Part shown: one piece after another, positions 9,464-18,899 of the stretch
How the letters are laid out: each line of letters starts with the position of its first letter
How positions within the stretch are numbered: the first letter of the stretch is position 1
NCBI RefSeq assembly: GCF_029910215.1
Contig: NZ_CP110396.1
Location: 248,001 to 312,000, forward strand
Source: Paraburkholderia sp. D15
Lineage (GTDB): Bacteria; Pseudomonadota; Gammaproteobacteria; Burkholderiales; Burkholderiaceae
Direction: 5' to 3'
Length of the DNA: 64,000 bases
Translations under genes and position numbers: made by a program
The notes under the pieces: model-generated
Seen by the model: only the letters and a program-made list of their open reading frames with translations
What the model was told of the DNA's origin: nothing
Database searches by the model: none

Positions 9464-10558
9464 TCAGTGAATCACGTGCAATTCGTAGCGGGCGTCCGCG
9501 CGATTGCGGTCGGCTTCGCGCGTGCACAGGAACGCGTCCCAGCCGAGTCGCGCCCCCTTGCTCAACAGGCTCGGCCCCACTTCCTCGCGGCGCAGCACCA
9601 GCGAGACTTCGTATTCGAGCGTGACGCCCGCCAGCAGCGTCAGCATGCGTTCCAGCGCGACCGCGCGCTCGGCGCCGGGCAGGAAGGCTTCGTAGTCGGC
9701 CTTGTCGAGCGGACCGATCACGAGGCGCGCGCGCATGTCGCGTTGCCAGACGCGTTCGCCCGCCAGCGCGGTCGCACCGAGCGTCGCGTTGACGCTGCCG
9801 AGCACCGTCAGTTGATCGGGTGGCACGTCGTACCATTTGCCGACAAACTGCTCGACCCGCACGCGCACCTTGAAATACTCCGAGAGCGTGCGCTGCAGGT
9901 ATGCCGCCGATACCGGCCGATGCCGCGCGGCCAGCGCGTAACCCGCGATCGCCTCGTCGAACAGCGCGCCCTCGCCGCGTTGCAGGCTGTCGCGCGTGTC
10001 GTCGTCGGCGACGCCGGCCAGTGCGAGCAGCAACGGCAGATAGCGTTCGTCGCGGTCCAGTTCGTAATGCAGCGGCAGGCGGTACTTCTTCCACGCCGCG
10101 TAGAACAGCGCGGTCGCGCGGTTCGAGAACACGTCGAAGAATTCGCGCGCGGCGCGGTCGCGCTTGAGCTGCTCGCGCGCGACGATCTGCTCGGTGTAAT
10201 GCAACGGCAGCGCGCCCTGGCCGCCGAGCAAACCGAAGAACGCCGGCGTCAGGTCGACCTTCTCCAGCGAGCCGTCCGCGAGCGCGGCGCTACGCTCGGC
10301 CTTGTCCTTCAGCAGCGTGCCTTCTTCGCCGTACGACTGCGCGCCCTGAATCTCGCTGGGCGGAAACGACATCGACAGCGTGTTACGGAATGCCAGCTTC
10401 TGCGCGACGATTTCGCCGGGCCGGCTTGTTTGTGACGGCGTTTGCTGAGCGAACCACTTCTCGAGAATCCGCACCGCCTGAAAAAACTGGAAGCGATACG
10501 GCTCGTCGAGCAGTTGTTCGACTACGCCAGGATCGATTCGCCGCTGCGCGGTTTGCAT
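9464..10558 (-). CDS. tssG: TssG (VasB/ImpH) T6SS baseplate protein
   Basis: A 364-residue baseplate wedge subunit that works with TssE, TssF and TssK. The start is the ATG giving MQTAQRRIDPGVVEQL, with the family segment PYRFQFFQAVRILEKW near residues 21-36. The gene overlaps the end of tssF by 37 bases, so the two are translationally linked. The open frame extends upstream through tssF, but that extension lacks family similarity. The product is soluble, with no membrane segment. Confidence 0.92.
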   Translation of the reverse strand: MQTAQRRIDPGVVEQLLDEPYRFQFFQAVRILEKWFAQQTPSQTSRPGEIVAQKLAFRNTLSMSFPPSEIQGAQSYGEEGTLLKDKAERSAALADGSLEKVDLTPAFFGLLGGQGALPLHYTEQIVAREQLKRDRAAREFFDVFSNRATALFYAAWKKYRLPLHYELDRDERYLPLLLALAGVADDDTRDSLQRGEGALFDEAIAGYALAARHRPVSAAYLQRTLSEYFKVRVRVEQFVGKWYDVPPDQLTVLGSVNATLGATALAGERVWQRDMRARLVIGPLDKADYEAFLPGAERAVALERMLTLLAGVTLEYEVSLVLRREEVGPSLLSKGARLGWDAFLCTREADRNRADARYELHVIH

Positions 10559-12357
10559 CGCAAGATCTCCTCGCCCGTGCGCTTCGACACGACGACCAGT
10601 TGCACAAAGCTGTTCAGATGCACGTACAGCCCAAAAAACGTGTCGATGACCCGCACGAACGAAGCGAGACTCGTGCCGACGAAATGCTCCTCGTCGATCG
10701 TCAGGCGAATCTCGATGCCACGCACGAAGGTCGCGAACGGCTTGCCGGGCAGCCACTGCACGGCCGCGCGCTGCTCGATGCCGACCAGTCCGTCGATATG
10801 CCGCGCCGACACCGCCGTGCGGCGCAGGTCGTAAAGCACCAGCATTTCCTTGAGCGCCGACAGCCCGTTGGCCGCCAGCGACACATGATTCAACGCCAGA
10901 TGCGAAATCAGCCGCCAGTGCACCGCGCGGCCGCGCTCGAAGCGCACGCTCGGCGTGGGCCGGCGCAGCATTGTCACGCCGTTGGTGGTCGAGCCGCCTT
11001 CGAAATACAGATCGCCGCCTTCGAGCCCGACCGCGAGGCCCGACGGCAGATCGCGATTGGTACAGGTGATGTCGAGACTCAACGTATCGGTCTGCGGCGA
11101 CGCCGGTTCGAAGTCGATATCGACGATCGAAATTTCCGTCTCGTAGCCGGGGCTGTTCTGCGCGACCCAGTCGTTACGCCGCGCGAACCAGTAATGACCG
11201 GCGCGCGCCGCCTCGCCGTGATGCAGCGAGTAGAACGGCCGGAATTCGATCACCGTTTCCTCGTGCGCCTGCTGGCGGACGAGCTTCACCGAGTCGATCG
11301 AATACACCTCGTACGCGAACGCGCGGCGCGATTCGGCGATCACCGGATACGACACCGATTGATGATCGATCCGGATCGGGTCGCCGTGCTGCTTGAACAG
11401 ATTCACGATCGGCGTGCAGAACAGCCGGAAATGATGCGCGGACAACGAATCCAGCAGACGCGCCATGTGCGAGTCGCTGCGCACTTCCTTGAGCACCACG
11501 TGCAGCGTCAGGCGCGTGCAGCGGCCGCTCGCGCGCGTCATCGCGGCGAGATCGAAGTCGGCGAAATTGAATTTCTCGGGGAACGCGAAATACTCGGTCA
11601 GCAACCGGTAGGCCGGGTGCGATTTGGCCGGGTAGTCGATCAGCGCGTCGTCCTCGTCGAAGCCCGCCTGCGCGAGCGGCGACACGCGCAGCGGGGTCCA
11701 CACGCCACGGCGGTCGGCTTCCACGTAGGTGGCCAGCGCATTGACGAACAGGCAGTCCGAGAGCGCGGCGATGAACGACTGCTCGCCGTGCAGATGCGCG
11801 CGCACCGTGCCGAGTTTCAGCGCGCCCAGATCGAGCGGCGCGGTGGATTCGAAGGTGATCGACACGATCGCCGTGGCGTTGCCCGGCAGGACCGTCGCGC
11901 TCGGCGCCATCGCCACCGACGTGTACTTCGCCTCGGAGATGCGGATCGGCGCGAGCGTGACGTCGTAGGCGGTGCGGAAACGGCATTGCGTGCCGCGGAT
12001 CGGCCGCGACTTCAGTTCGGTGCCGCGCTCGATGCGCGTCGGTTCGGTCAGATGCGTCAGCGCGGCCGGCGTGCCCAACTGCGCGATCGAGCACGACGGA
12101 AACGGCCGCAGATAGTGCGGGTACAGCACTTCCAGCAGTGCTTCGGTGAATTCCGGGTAGTCATCGTCGAGTTTCTTGTTGATGCGCGCGCCGAGCAGCG
12201 CGAACGATTCGATCATCCGCTCGACGTGCGGATCCTCGCAGTGCTCGCCCGACATGGCCAGACGCGCCGCGATCTTCGGATAGCGCTCGGCGAAATCGCG
12301 CGAATAGCGCCGCAGAAATGATAATTCGCGCTCGTAATACGGCAGCAATTCTTCCAT
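10522..12357 (-). CDS. tssF: TssF (VasA/ImpG) T6SS baseplate protein
   Basis: A 611-residue protein, the usual TssF size, beginning MEELLPYYERELSFLRR, the typical N-terminus of the VasA/DUF879 family. TssF and TssG form the baseplate wedge core comparable to phage T4 gp6/gp7. It follows tssE after a 183-base spacer with short direct repeats, and its 3' end overlaps tssG. The ATG at 12357 was chosen on the family N-terminus; in-frame sequence upstream is Arg-rich and non-conserved. Confidence 0.93.
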   Translation of the reverse strand: MEELLPYYERELSFLRRYSRDFAERYPKIAARLAMSGEHCEDPHVERMIESFALLGARINKKLDDDYPEFTEALLEVLYPHYLRPFPSCSIAQLGTPAALTHLTEPTRIERGTELKSRPIRGTQCRFRTAYDVTLAPIRISEAKYTSVAMAPSATVLPGNATAIVSITFESTAPLDLGALKLGTVRAHLHGEQSFIAALSDCLFVNALATYVEADRRGVWTPLRVSPLAQAGFDEDDALIDYPAKSHPAYRLLTEYFAFPEKFNFADFDLAAMTRASGRCTRLTLHVVLKEVRSDSHMARLLDSLSAHHFRLFCTPIVNLFKQHGDPIRIDHQSVSYPVIAESRRAFAYEVYSIDSVKLVRQQAHEETVIEFRPFYSLHHGEAARAGHYWFARRNDWVAQNSPGYETEISIVDIDFEPASPQTDTLSLDITCTNRDLPSGLAVGLEGGDLYFEGGSTTNGVTMLRRPTPSVRFERGRAVHWRLISHLALNHVSLAANGLSALKEMLVLYDLRRTAVSARHIDGLVGIEQRAAVQWLPGKPFATFVRGIEIRLTIDEEHFVGTSLASFVRVIDTFFGLYVHLNSFVQLVVVSKRTGEEILRCKPRSGESILA

Positions 12358-12436
12358 CGATCTATCCCCGGACCTGATACTTGCACGCTCCGTCCCTGAC
12401 CGCCGTTGCGCGTCACGGCGGCGGCGGAGCGTCGCG

Positions 12437-12475
12437 CCTGATACTGCCTGATGCCTGATGCTTACTGCCTGATAC
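12437..12475. repeat. Short CCTGATRC direct repeats between tssE and tssF
   Basis: Within the 183-base spacer, CCTGATAC or CCTGATGC occurs at 12437, 12447, 12453 and 12468, with one more copy at 12373. The spacer has no coding potential. Inside an operon where most junctions are short or overlapping, this spacer stands out. Function unknown. Confidence 0.6.
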
Positions 12476-12540
12476 CTCGTGCTGAACACCTGCTGAAGCC
12501 GAGCCCCCTGCGCGGCTCAAGCCGCGGCTCGCTGCGCGGG

Positions 12541-13020
12541 CTACAGTTTCGCGCGGGCGCGCGTCACCGAGTATTGCAGCGTGGAGGGTTGCAGCATCGC
12601 GTCGAAACTCACCGGTTCTTCCGCCGGGTGCACGACCAGCAAAGCCTGAATCGCGAAGTTCAGCGCATTGGTGGACTGTTCGTTCAGTTCGAGCGTCACC
12701 GCGACCTGCTGCAGGCGCGGCTCGTGCCGCGCGATAGCCTGCTGAATCGATTTACAGATAAACGTGCGGTCGAAGTGGCTCGCGAGACTCAGGCCCGCGA
12801 AATCGTTCAGCCCGTACGTGAGCACCGATTGCTGACATTCCGGCAGCGCCGCGAGCTCGTGCTCGGTCAGCGCGATGCGCGTATTCAGGATCGCCTCGAC
12901 GTCGCGGGCGACCGTGCTCTTCAATTCCTCCAACGACAATTGCCGCATCGCCGGGGAAGCCGGCAGATGCGGTTCGTCGTCGAACAGCTTGTCGAGAAAG
13001 CTGGGTTCGAAGCGTTTCAT
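12541..13020 (-). CDS. tssE: TssE, gp25-like T6SS baseplate protein
   Basis: A 159-residue gp25-like baseplate subunit that seeds sheath polymerisation. The start MKRFEPSFLDKLFDD was chosen on family length; five further residues upstream are in frame. The middle segment (residues 55-95, around LTYGLNDFAGLSL) and the TLELNEQ segment fit the lysozyme-like fold of gp25/TssE. It lies 94 bases downstream of hcp in the minus-strand operon. Confidence 0.9.
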   Translation of the reverse strand: MKRFEPSFLDKLFDDEPHLPASPAMRQLSLEELKSTVARDVEAILNTRIALTEHELAALPECQQSVLTYGLNDFAGLSLASHFDRTFICKSIQQAIARHEPRLQQVAVTLELNEQSTNALNFAIQALLVVHPAEEPVSFDAMLQPSTLQYSVTRARAKL

Positions 13021-13114
13021 CAGATTCCGAAGCAACCGGCCGATGCGAGGCGCGGGCCGCGCGCGCGGGCGGCATCAAACCGCACACGCCGCGCGCACCA
13101 CCCGCGCCGCGACA

Positions 13115-13618
13115 TCAGACCGCGTACGTCTTGTCGTTCTTCGTCAGGCTCCACGCGCCTTGCGCGTTGCCGCCCTGATTGCCGCCGATCTTCTGCTGCG
13201 TGTACTTCCATTGCACGGCAGCGTACTTCAGCGAGAACTGTTCGGTCGGCAGACCTTCGCCCACCACGCTCGGCGTGACGCTCGAGATGATCACGTACTT
13301 GAGCTTCACTTCCAGGTACTTGATGCGGTTGCCTTCACCGTCCGAACGCATGAAGTCGATCGTGACTTCGTCGAAGGTCGTGCCGCCCGACGCGTGTTGA
13401 TAGATCAGCGGGCTGACCACGTCGATGTCTTTCGTGAACTGCATGTCCGAGTGTTCGCAACGCTCGGAGGTGTGACCACCTGCCGTCGATGCCGTTGCCG
13501 AACGCGGTTGCGTGATGGAATGGCTCCACGAATCGATTTCAATCCAGCCAGCGTGATCTTTATCGGCGGACTCGCCCTTGATCGCCGGATTGCCGAATTT
13601 TAAATAGATATCCTTCAT
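13115..13618 (-). CDS. hcp: Hcp (TssD) T6SS tail-tube protein
   Basis: A 167-residue Hcp that forms stacked hexameric rings of the tail tube and is itself secreted. The N-terminus MKDIYLKFGNPAIKGES and the segment WIEIDSWSHSITQPRS (residues 25-40) are typical of the family, followed by the beta-rich core with DKDHAGW and FMRSDGEGN. It has no signal peptide, as expected. It lies between tssC and tssE, and a perfect hairpin in the tssC-hcp spacer may give it separate mRNA levels. Confidence 0.95.
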   Translation of the reverse strand: MKDIYLKFGNPAIKGESADKDHAGWIEIDSWSHSITQPRSATASTAGGHTSERCEHSDMQFTKDIDVVSPLIYQHASGGTTFDEVTIDFMRSDGEGNRIKYLEVKLKYVIISSVTPSVVGEGLPTEQFSLKYAAVQWKYTQQKIGGNQGGNAQGAWSLTKNDKTYAV

Positions 13619-13650
13619 AACTCATCGACTCCCCAAAGAGGTGGTTTTAA

Positions 13651-13683
13651 CAGCTAACCCGCGCGGCCCGCGCGGGTTAGCTG
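13651..13683. terminator. Perfect 16-bp hairpin between tssC and hcp
   Basis: Bases 13651-13666 are perfectly complementary to 13668-13683 (outer stem CAGCTAACCCGCGC), leaving almost no loop. It lies in the 79-base spacer between tssC and hcp. On the minus strand only TTAAAA follows, so it could be an attenuator or a processing/stability element rather than a full terminator. Confidence 0.6.
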
Positions 13684-13697
13684 GACTTGGACTTGAT

Positions 13698-15188
13698 TTA
13701 TGAATTGGCCGGTTTCGGCAGATCGGCAACCAGACGCAACGAGATCGAGAGTTCGTCGAGCTGGAAGTGCGGGCGCAGAAACGCGACCGAGCGGTAGACG
13801 CCCGGCTTGCCCGGCACTTCGGAGACCTGGATCGATGCCTCGCGCAGCGGGAACTGCGCTTTCTGTTCCTGGCTCGCGTTATCGTCGAGCAGCACGTATT
13901 GCGAAATCCAGCGGTTCAGGAAAACTTCCACGTTCTGCGCCGACGCGAAGCTGCCGATCTTGTCGCGCATCATCGCCTTCAGGTAGTGCGCCACGCGCGA
14001 CACCGAGAAGATGTATTGCAGCTGCGCGGACAGCACCGCGTTCGCATTCGCGCTGTCGGTGCTGTACTTCTTCGGCTTCTGCACCGATTGCGCGGCGAAG
14101 AACGCGGCGTAGTCCGAGTTCTTGCAGTGCACGAGCGGGATGAAGCCGAGGTCGCTCAGTTCCTTTTCGCGGCGGTCGGTGATCGCGATTTCGGTCGGGC
14201 ATTTCAGCGCGACTTCACCGTCGTCGGTCTTGAACGTGTGGGTGGGCAGATCTTCGACCAGCCCGCCGCCTTCCACGCCGCGGATCGCCGCGCACCAGCC
14301 GAAGTCGTCGAACGCGGCCGTCAGACGCGCGGCGAACGCCCATGCCGCGTTACACCACAGGTATTTGCTGTGATCGGTGCCGTCCACTTCCTCGACAAAG
14401 TTGAAGCCCTCTGCCGTGGCGCCGTCTTTCGGATTGAACGGCAGACGGCCGAGAAAACGCGGCAGCGTCAAGCCGACGTAGCGCGAGTCTTCGGAGTCGC
14501 GGAACGACTTCCACTTCGTGTATTCGACCGTGTCGAACACCTTGCCGAGATCGCGCGGCTTGCCGAGATCGGCGAAGCTCTCGAGACCCAGCAGTTCCGG
14601 CGACGACGACGCGATGAACGGCGCATGCGCGGCCGCCGCGACGTGCGCCATCTGCTCGAGGAAGTACATGTCTTCCGGCTGACGCGTCACCTCGAAGTCG
14701 CCGATGATCGTGCCGAACGGCGAGCCGCCGAAGGTGCCGAACTCTTCTTCGTAGATTTTCTTGAACAGCGCGCTCTGATCGAATTCGATCGCGGTCTTGA
14801 AGTCGCGCACCAGATCGCGCTTGGGCGCGTGTAGCGCCTTGATCTTGACCGTCGCGCCGGTGTTGCTTTCCTTGCACAGATAGTCCAGACCGCGCCACGT
14901 GCTTTCCATGCGCTGGAATTGCGGCGCGTGCATCACCGCGCTCAATTGCGTGGAAATCAGGCGGTCGAGTTCCGCGACGCGCGCGTCGATCGTGGCCGAC
15001 AGGTTGTCGGACACCACCACGGTGCCGTCGAGCACTTCGCGCACGAGTTCGCCGATCAGGTCTTTCGCGCGCGCGTGTTCGGACTCGGACTTCGCCACGC
15101 GGCTTTTCTCGACGATCTCGTCGAGCAGCGTGGATTCCGTGCCGCCTTGCGCGGTGGCGAGTTGAGCTGCTGCCGTTTGCTGATTCAT
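13698..15188 (-). CDS. tssC: TssC (VipB/ImpD) T6SS sheath large subunit
   Basis: A 496-residue large subunit of the contractile sheath. Family segments include MHAPQFQRMESTWRGL (residues 85-100), GEFGTFGG-type and GDFEV sequences in the middle, and LPRFLGRLP. The C-terminus has RPHFQLDELSISLRLV. It heterodimerises with TssB, encoded 18 bases upstream; ClpV recognises its N-terminal helix after contraction. The close spacing of the two sheath genes is the classic tssBC arrangement. Confidence 0.96.
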   Translation of the reverse strand: MNQQTAAAQLATAQGGTESTLLDEIVEKSRVAKSESEHARAKDLIGELVREVLDGTVVVSDNLSATIDARVAELDRLISTQLSAVMHAPQFQRMESTWRGLDYLCKESNTGATVKIKALHAPKRDLVRDFKTAIEFDQSALFKKIYEEEFGTFGGSPFGTIIGDFEVTRQPEDMYFLEQMAHVAAAAHAPFIASSSPELLGLESFADLGKPRDLGKVFDTVEYTKWKSFRDSEDSRYVGLTLPRFLGRLPFNPKDGATAEGFNFVEEVDGTDHSKYLWCNAAWAFAARLTAAFDDFGWCAAIRGVEGGGLVEDLPTHTFKTDDGEVALKCPTEIAITDRREKELSDLGFIPLVHCKNSDYAAFFAAQSVQKPKKYSTDSANANAVLSAQLQYIFSVSRVAHYLKAMMRDKIGSFASAQNVEVFLNRWISQYVLLDDNASQEQKAQFPLREASIQVSEVPGKPGVYRSVAFLRPHFQLDELSISLRLVADLPKPANS

Positions 15189-15206
15189 CTCACACCCCGT
15201 ACGTAC

Positions 15207-15734
15207 TTATTCGCCCTGCTTGTCGTGGTCCGCCGCGTTGCCCTGGTCTTTCGCGAGGCTTTGCAACTGCTGCGTGTTGTTGAGCACTTCGCTCAGCAGG
15301 TCTTCGAGCTTGTCGTTGCCGGCGAGCTTGTTGCGCAGGTCGGCAAGCTTCGAGCGCGCCTCGAGCAGACGGCGCAGCGGCTCGATCTGCGAGACCACTT
15401 CGTCCGGATTGAAGTCGGCCATCGACTTGAAGCGCAGGTCGACGGCGAACTTGCCGCCCTCCTCGCTCAGACGGTTTTCGACCTGGAACGCGGCGCGCGG
15501 CTCGATCGCCTTCATCACGTCGTCGAAATTGTCGCGGTCGATATTGACGAACTTGCGATCGCGCAGCTTCGGCTGCTCGACTTCCGACTGCCCGGCCAGG
15601 TCGGCGACCACGCCGACCACGAACGGCAGTTCCTTGATTTCGATCGCATCGCCGCGCTCGACCTCATAGGTCAATTGAACGCGCGGCGGCCGCACTTTTT
15701 GCAAGCGTTTTTGAATACTTTCTTTCTTCGCCAT
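15207..15734 (-). CDS. tssB: TssB (VipA/ImpB) T6SS sheath small subunit
   Basis: A 175-residue small sheath subunit. It opens MAKKESIQKRLQKVRPPRVQLTY in the usual way (residues 1-23, given here as two parts: MAKKESIQKRLQ then KVRPPRVQLTY), with conserved FVVGVVADLAG at about 37-47 and DLRFKSMADFNPDEV at about 98-112. It pairs with TssC to build the sheath around the Hcp tube. It starts 35 bases after the TPR lipoprotein gene and directly precedes tssC. Confidence 0.95.
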   Translation of the reverse strand: MAKKESIQKRLQKVRPPRVQLTYEVERGDAIEIKELPFVVGVVADLAGQSEVEQPKLRDRKFVNIDRDNFDDVMKAIEPRAAFQVENRLSEEGGKFAVDLRFKSMADFNPDEVVSQIEPLRRLLEARSKLADLRNKLAGNDKLEDLLSEVLNNTQQLQSLAKDQGNAADHDKQGE

Positions 15735-15769
15735 CGTCGGCTCCCGGATGCGGATGGATCAAGCCATGC

Positions 15770-16453
15770 TCAGCGCAGCGCGCTGAACGGATCGGACGCG
15801 CCACCACTCTTCGCGGCCGTGGTGGGCTGCGGAGCGGGCGGAGTCTGCGCGGCGGGCGCCTGCGTGGCGGCCGGCGCCGCGCCACCGGCATTCGCCTCCG
15901 GCGTTTCAGCGGCCTTGCCCTTGGGCGGACGATGCGCGATGAACTTCTTCTTTTTCGGTACCGGCTTGTCGTTCGGGTCGGGCGGGAACAGCGTGGCCTC
16001 GCCGAGCGTGTCGCGCAGCTGTTTGGCGAGCGCCTGCGCGTCGGACTTCGCGTCACCCGCGAGCGACGCGTCCTGGCGCAGCTCGCCAAGCGACTGCGTG
16101 GCGACGCGCAGACCGGCCACCGCCAGCACGCTCTTCGCCTGACGGTCGGTCTGGTCGCGCTGCAACGCTTCCTGCGCGGCGACGATCGCCTGGCCGTAAT
16201 GGCCCTGCGTGAACTGGATCTGCGCGATGCGCGACCACGGTTCTTCACGCGTCGGATCGGTTTTCGACAATTGCTGGTAAAGCGCCATGGCGCGGTCCTG
16301 ATCACCGCCCTTTGCGACGGTATCGGCATCCGCGAGTTGCTTATTAAAAGCCTCCGGTGTGGTCGCCGCGTTGTTGCCCTGTGTCGCGCAACCGGCCATC
16401 ACGCCGCACGCCAACACAACCCCAGATAGTTTTACTAAGAGACGCTCATTCAT
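15770..16453 (-). CDS. T6SS-cluster TPR lipoprotein (first gene of the tssBC operon)
   Basis: A 227-residue predicted lipoprotein: signal peptide of about 21 residues with lipobox VMAGC. Tetratricopeptide-like helices follow (about 40-130, containing AMALYQQLSKTDPTREEPW and GHYGQAIVAAQEAL). The tail is a low-complexity Lys/Pro/Ala region (KKKKF, then APAATQAPA). A gene of this kind heads the tssB operon in Burkholderia T6SS-1 clusters. Its precise role is not established; a scaffold at the outer membrane is a reasonable guess. It is the first gene of the minus operon, divergent from tssJ. Confidence 0.8.
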   Translation of the reverse strand: MNERLLVKLSGVVLACGVMAGCATQGNNAATTPEAFNKQLADADTVAKGGDQDRAMALYQQLSKTDPTREEPWSRIAQIQFTQGHYGQAIVAAQEALQRDQTDRQAKSVLAVAGLRVATQSLGELRQDASLAGDAKSDAQALAKQLRDTLGEATLFPPDPNDKPVPKKKKFIAHRPPKGKAAETPEANAGGAAPAATQAPAAQTPPAPQPTTAAKSGGASDPFSALR

Positions 16454-16808
16454 CGTTTTTCACCGACGTGCGAATTTTTTAATTCAAGGAGAAACCGGAG
16501 TTTTGCTTTGCTTCAAGTGCGCGGGTATAGTACAGGCCAATTTTCGATAATTCAACTTTCGTGTGAAGAGACATTGCACAAAAAAAATGCATGTCGATCA
16601 TTTAAACGAAACATGCAGAAATTGTTTCCTGGCGCAATAGCGTTATTGTCGAAAGCGGAAAAAATTTCCACCATCTGGCGGCATGTCGCGGGCTAGTCGG
16701 CGATACATGCGCTTTGCATATAGCGGCAATGCGCGGCATTGCGTGCATGCAAATAGCCGGGATTGATTTCGTTATTGTCGTTTTGACGGGGGCGGCGCCA
16801 AGCCGGTG
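16454..16808. promoter_or_regulatory. Divergent control region of the two T6SS operons
   Basis: A 355-base non-coding, noticeably AT-richer stretch between the minus-strand TPR-tssB operon and plus-strand tssJKL. It contains A/T runs (AAAAAAAATG near 16580, GAAAAAATTTCC near 16661) and a possible plus-strand promoter TTGCTT (16503-16508), 17 bases, TATAGT (16526-16531). No sigma-54 GG-N10-GC motif was recognised. A single bidirectional control region for most structural genes is inferred. Confidence 0.55.
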
Positions 16809-17444
16809 ATGGTTATGAATTCGCGTTTTGTTCGCCGTGCATCGTTATTGATTGCGAGCGCCGCCGCCTGCGCGCTGCTGCTGGGCGGCTGCGCGGCCGC
16901 CGTGCCGGCGCTCGGCGCCGCCGCCAACGCGGTGATGCAGGCGAGCGGCCTCGGCAAGCCGGAGTTGCCGGACGCGCAGAAGCCGCCGCGCAACGTCGGT
17001 TTGACGTTATACGCGGCGCCCAATCTGAATGCCGCGACCGACAATCGTCCATTGGCGCTGGTGGTGCGGCTTTATACGCTGAAAGACCCCACTTCGTTCC
17101 AGCAGGCGCCATTCGACGCGTTTACCGATCCCGCGAAGGAAAAGACCATACTCGGCGGCGATTTGCTGGGCGTACGCGAAGTGACGCTGATCCCGGGGCA
17201 ACGCTACACGGTTACCGAAAAAGTCTCGCGTGAAGCGCAGGCATTCGGTATCGTCGCTCTATTCCGCGATCCGGCCATGCAACGCTGGAAATTCGCGTTC
17301 GATCCGGCGAAGTCGGAGAAATCCGGCATAATGATCGGCCTGCATAACTGCGCAATGACCGTGACCAACGGCACCGTGATCCCGCCGGAACAGGGATTGC
17401 CCGCGCAGCCGCTGAATATGCTTTCCTCGGTAAGCTGCGGATAA
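16809..17444 (+). CDS. tssJ: TssJ T6SS outer-membrane lipoprotein
   Basis: A 211-residue lipoprotein of the TssJLM membrane complex. The signal peptide (LLIASAAACALL) ends in lipobox LLGGC at about residues 24-28. The body is the VasD/TssJ beta-sandwich pattern with LALVVRLYTLKD and GVREVTLIPGQ. In-frame starts at 16806 (GTG) and 16815 (ATG) are also possible; no strong ribosome site decides between them. It heads the plus-strand operon and is followed by tssK after 108 bases. TssJ tethers TssM to the outer membrane. Confidence 0.9.
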   Translation: MVMNSRFVRRASLLIASAAACALLLGGCAAAVPALGAAANAVMQASGLGKPELPDAQKPPRNVGLTLYAAPNLNAATDNRPLALVVRLYTLKDPTSFQQAPFDAFTDPAKEKTILGGDLLGVREVTLIPGQRYTVTEKVSREAQAFGIVALFRDPAMQRWKFAFDPAKSEKSGIMIGLHNCAMTVTNGTVIPPEQGLPAQPLNMLSSVSCG

Positions 17445-17552
17445 AGATGCTGTGCAAATGCGATTTAACAGTTTTTAGACAATTAACAAAGCGGCGCTCG
17501 AATCGGTTATCTCCGGGTGCGCCACACGCTGAACGCATATAACAGGTTTGAG

Positions 17553-18899
17553 ATGAGTTATTCCGCAAAAGTGCTCTGGGGGGAAGGCCTGTTTCTGAGG
17601 CCGCAGCATTTTCAGCGTCAGGACGCCTATCACGAGGCGCGCCTGTTCGAATCGATCCAGGCGATCCAGCCGTACAACTGGGGCGTGCGCAGCGTGCGTT
17701 TCGACCGCGACGCGCTGAGCAGCAACGTGCTGCGTCTGAGCGAGCTGTCCATGGTGTTTCCGGACGGCGCGCTCTACTCGGGGCCGCAGGCCGACGAACT
17801 GCCGCCGCCCATCGCGCTCGAAACGCTGCCCGACGGCATCAACGAATTCACCTTCTATCTTGCGTTGCATCCGCTGCGCGAAACCGGCGCGAATTATTCG
17901 CAGGACAGCAACGCGGGTTTCGTGTCGCGCTACGTCAGCACGCAGACGCCAGTGGCCGATCATTTCACCGACGCCGCCGAAGCCGACATCACCTTCCTGA
18001 AGACCAGCGTCAAGCTGATCGCACACAGCGAGCCGCGCGACCAGTTGCTGTCGGTGCCGCTCGTGCGCATTCGCCGCACCGCGACCTCGGGCTTCGAATT
18101 CGACGACAGCTTCGTGCCGCCGTGTCTCGCGATCGAGGCATCGCCGGTGCTGCATCAGCGGCTGCGGCAACTGATCGACGCGTTGCAGGCCAAGGTCAAC
18201 GCGCTGTACGGTTTTCACCGCGAGCCGACCAAGAACATCATCGAGTTCCGTTCCGGCGACATCGCGTCGTTCTGGCTGCTGCATACCGCGAGCGCGGCAT
18301 TCGCGTCGCTCGCGCATCTTTACCAGCATTCGGCGCTGCATCCGGAGCGGCTGTTCCAGGAACTGCTGCGCCTCGCCGGCCAGTTGATGACGTTTTCGAA
18401 GGGCTACGCGCTGTCGGATCTGCCCGCTTACCGGCACGACGATCCGGGTCCGCCGTTCGCGCGGCTCGACACGATCCTGCGCGACCTGCTCGAGACCGTG
18501 ATCTCCACGCGCTACTTCGCGATCGCGCTGGAAGAAGTGCGGCCGTCGTTCCACGCGGGCCGTCTCGACTCGGGCAAGATCGACGACAAGACGCAGTTCT
18601 TCATCGCCGTGTCGGCCAACATGCCGACCGCCGAACTCGTCGAAGCGGTGCCCGCGCGCTTCAAGGTCGGCGCACCGGACGACGTCGACAAGCTGGTGCT
18701 GTCGGCCATGCCGGGCGTGCGGCTCGTCTACACGCCGCAGGTGCCGCCCGCCATTCCGGTACGGCCGGGTGCGTGCTACTTCTCCTTCGAATCGCGCGGC
18801 GCGCTGTATGACCGCATGTTGCAGGCCCAGTCGGCAATGATCTACGCGCCGTCGGGCATCAACGATCTTCAACTCGAACTGATCGCCGTCACATCATGA
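17553..18899 (+). CDS. tssK: TssK T6SS baseplate adaptor
   Basis: A 448-residue baseplate subunit that connects the wedge to TssL and TssM. The N-terminus MSYSAKVLWGEGLFLRPQHF is the family signature (residues 1-20). The ATG at 17553 was chosen on this basis, since in-frame sequence upstream (from 17517) is not conserved. Later segments such as LFQELLRLAGQL and the C-terminal YFSFESRG fit ImpJ/VasE proteins. Its stop overlaps the tssL start (ATGA). Confidence 0.94.
   Translation: MSYSAKVLWGEGLFLRPQHFQRQDAYHEARLFESIQAIQPYNWGVRSVRFDRDALSSNVLRLSELSMVFPDGALYSGPQADELPPPIALETLPDGINEFTFYLALHPLRETGANYSQDSNAGFVSRYVSTQTPVADHFTDAAEADITFLKTSVKLIAHSEPRDQLLSVPLVRIRRTATSGFEFDDSFVPPCLAIEASPVLHQRLRQLIDALQAKVNALYGFHREPTKNIIEFRSGDIASFWLLHTASAAFASLAHLYQHSALHPERLFQELLRLAGQLMTFSKGYALSDLPAYRHDDPGPPFARLDTILRDLLETVISTRYFAIALEEVRPSFHAGRLDSGKIDDKTQFFIAVSANMPTAELVEAVPARFKVGAPDDVDKLVLSAMPGVRLVYTPQVPPAIPVRPGACYFSFESRGALYDRMLQAQSAMIYAPSGINDLQLELIAVTS

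Noticed and set aside
5515..12321. Long plus-strand open frames opposite tssA, tssH, tssG and tssF
   Set aside because: They are Arg/Ala/His-rich mirror translations of high-GC genes with clear T6SS families on the other strand.
16508..16696. Short open frames in the T6SS divergent region
   Set aside because: Low similarity to anything, atypical composition and position in a control region.
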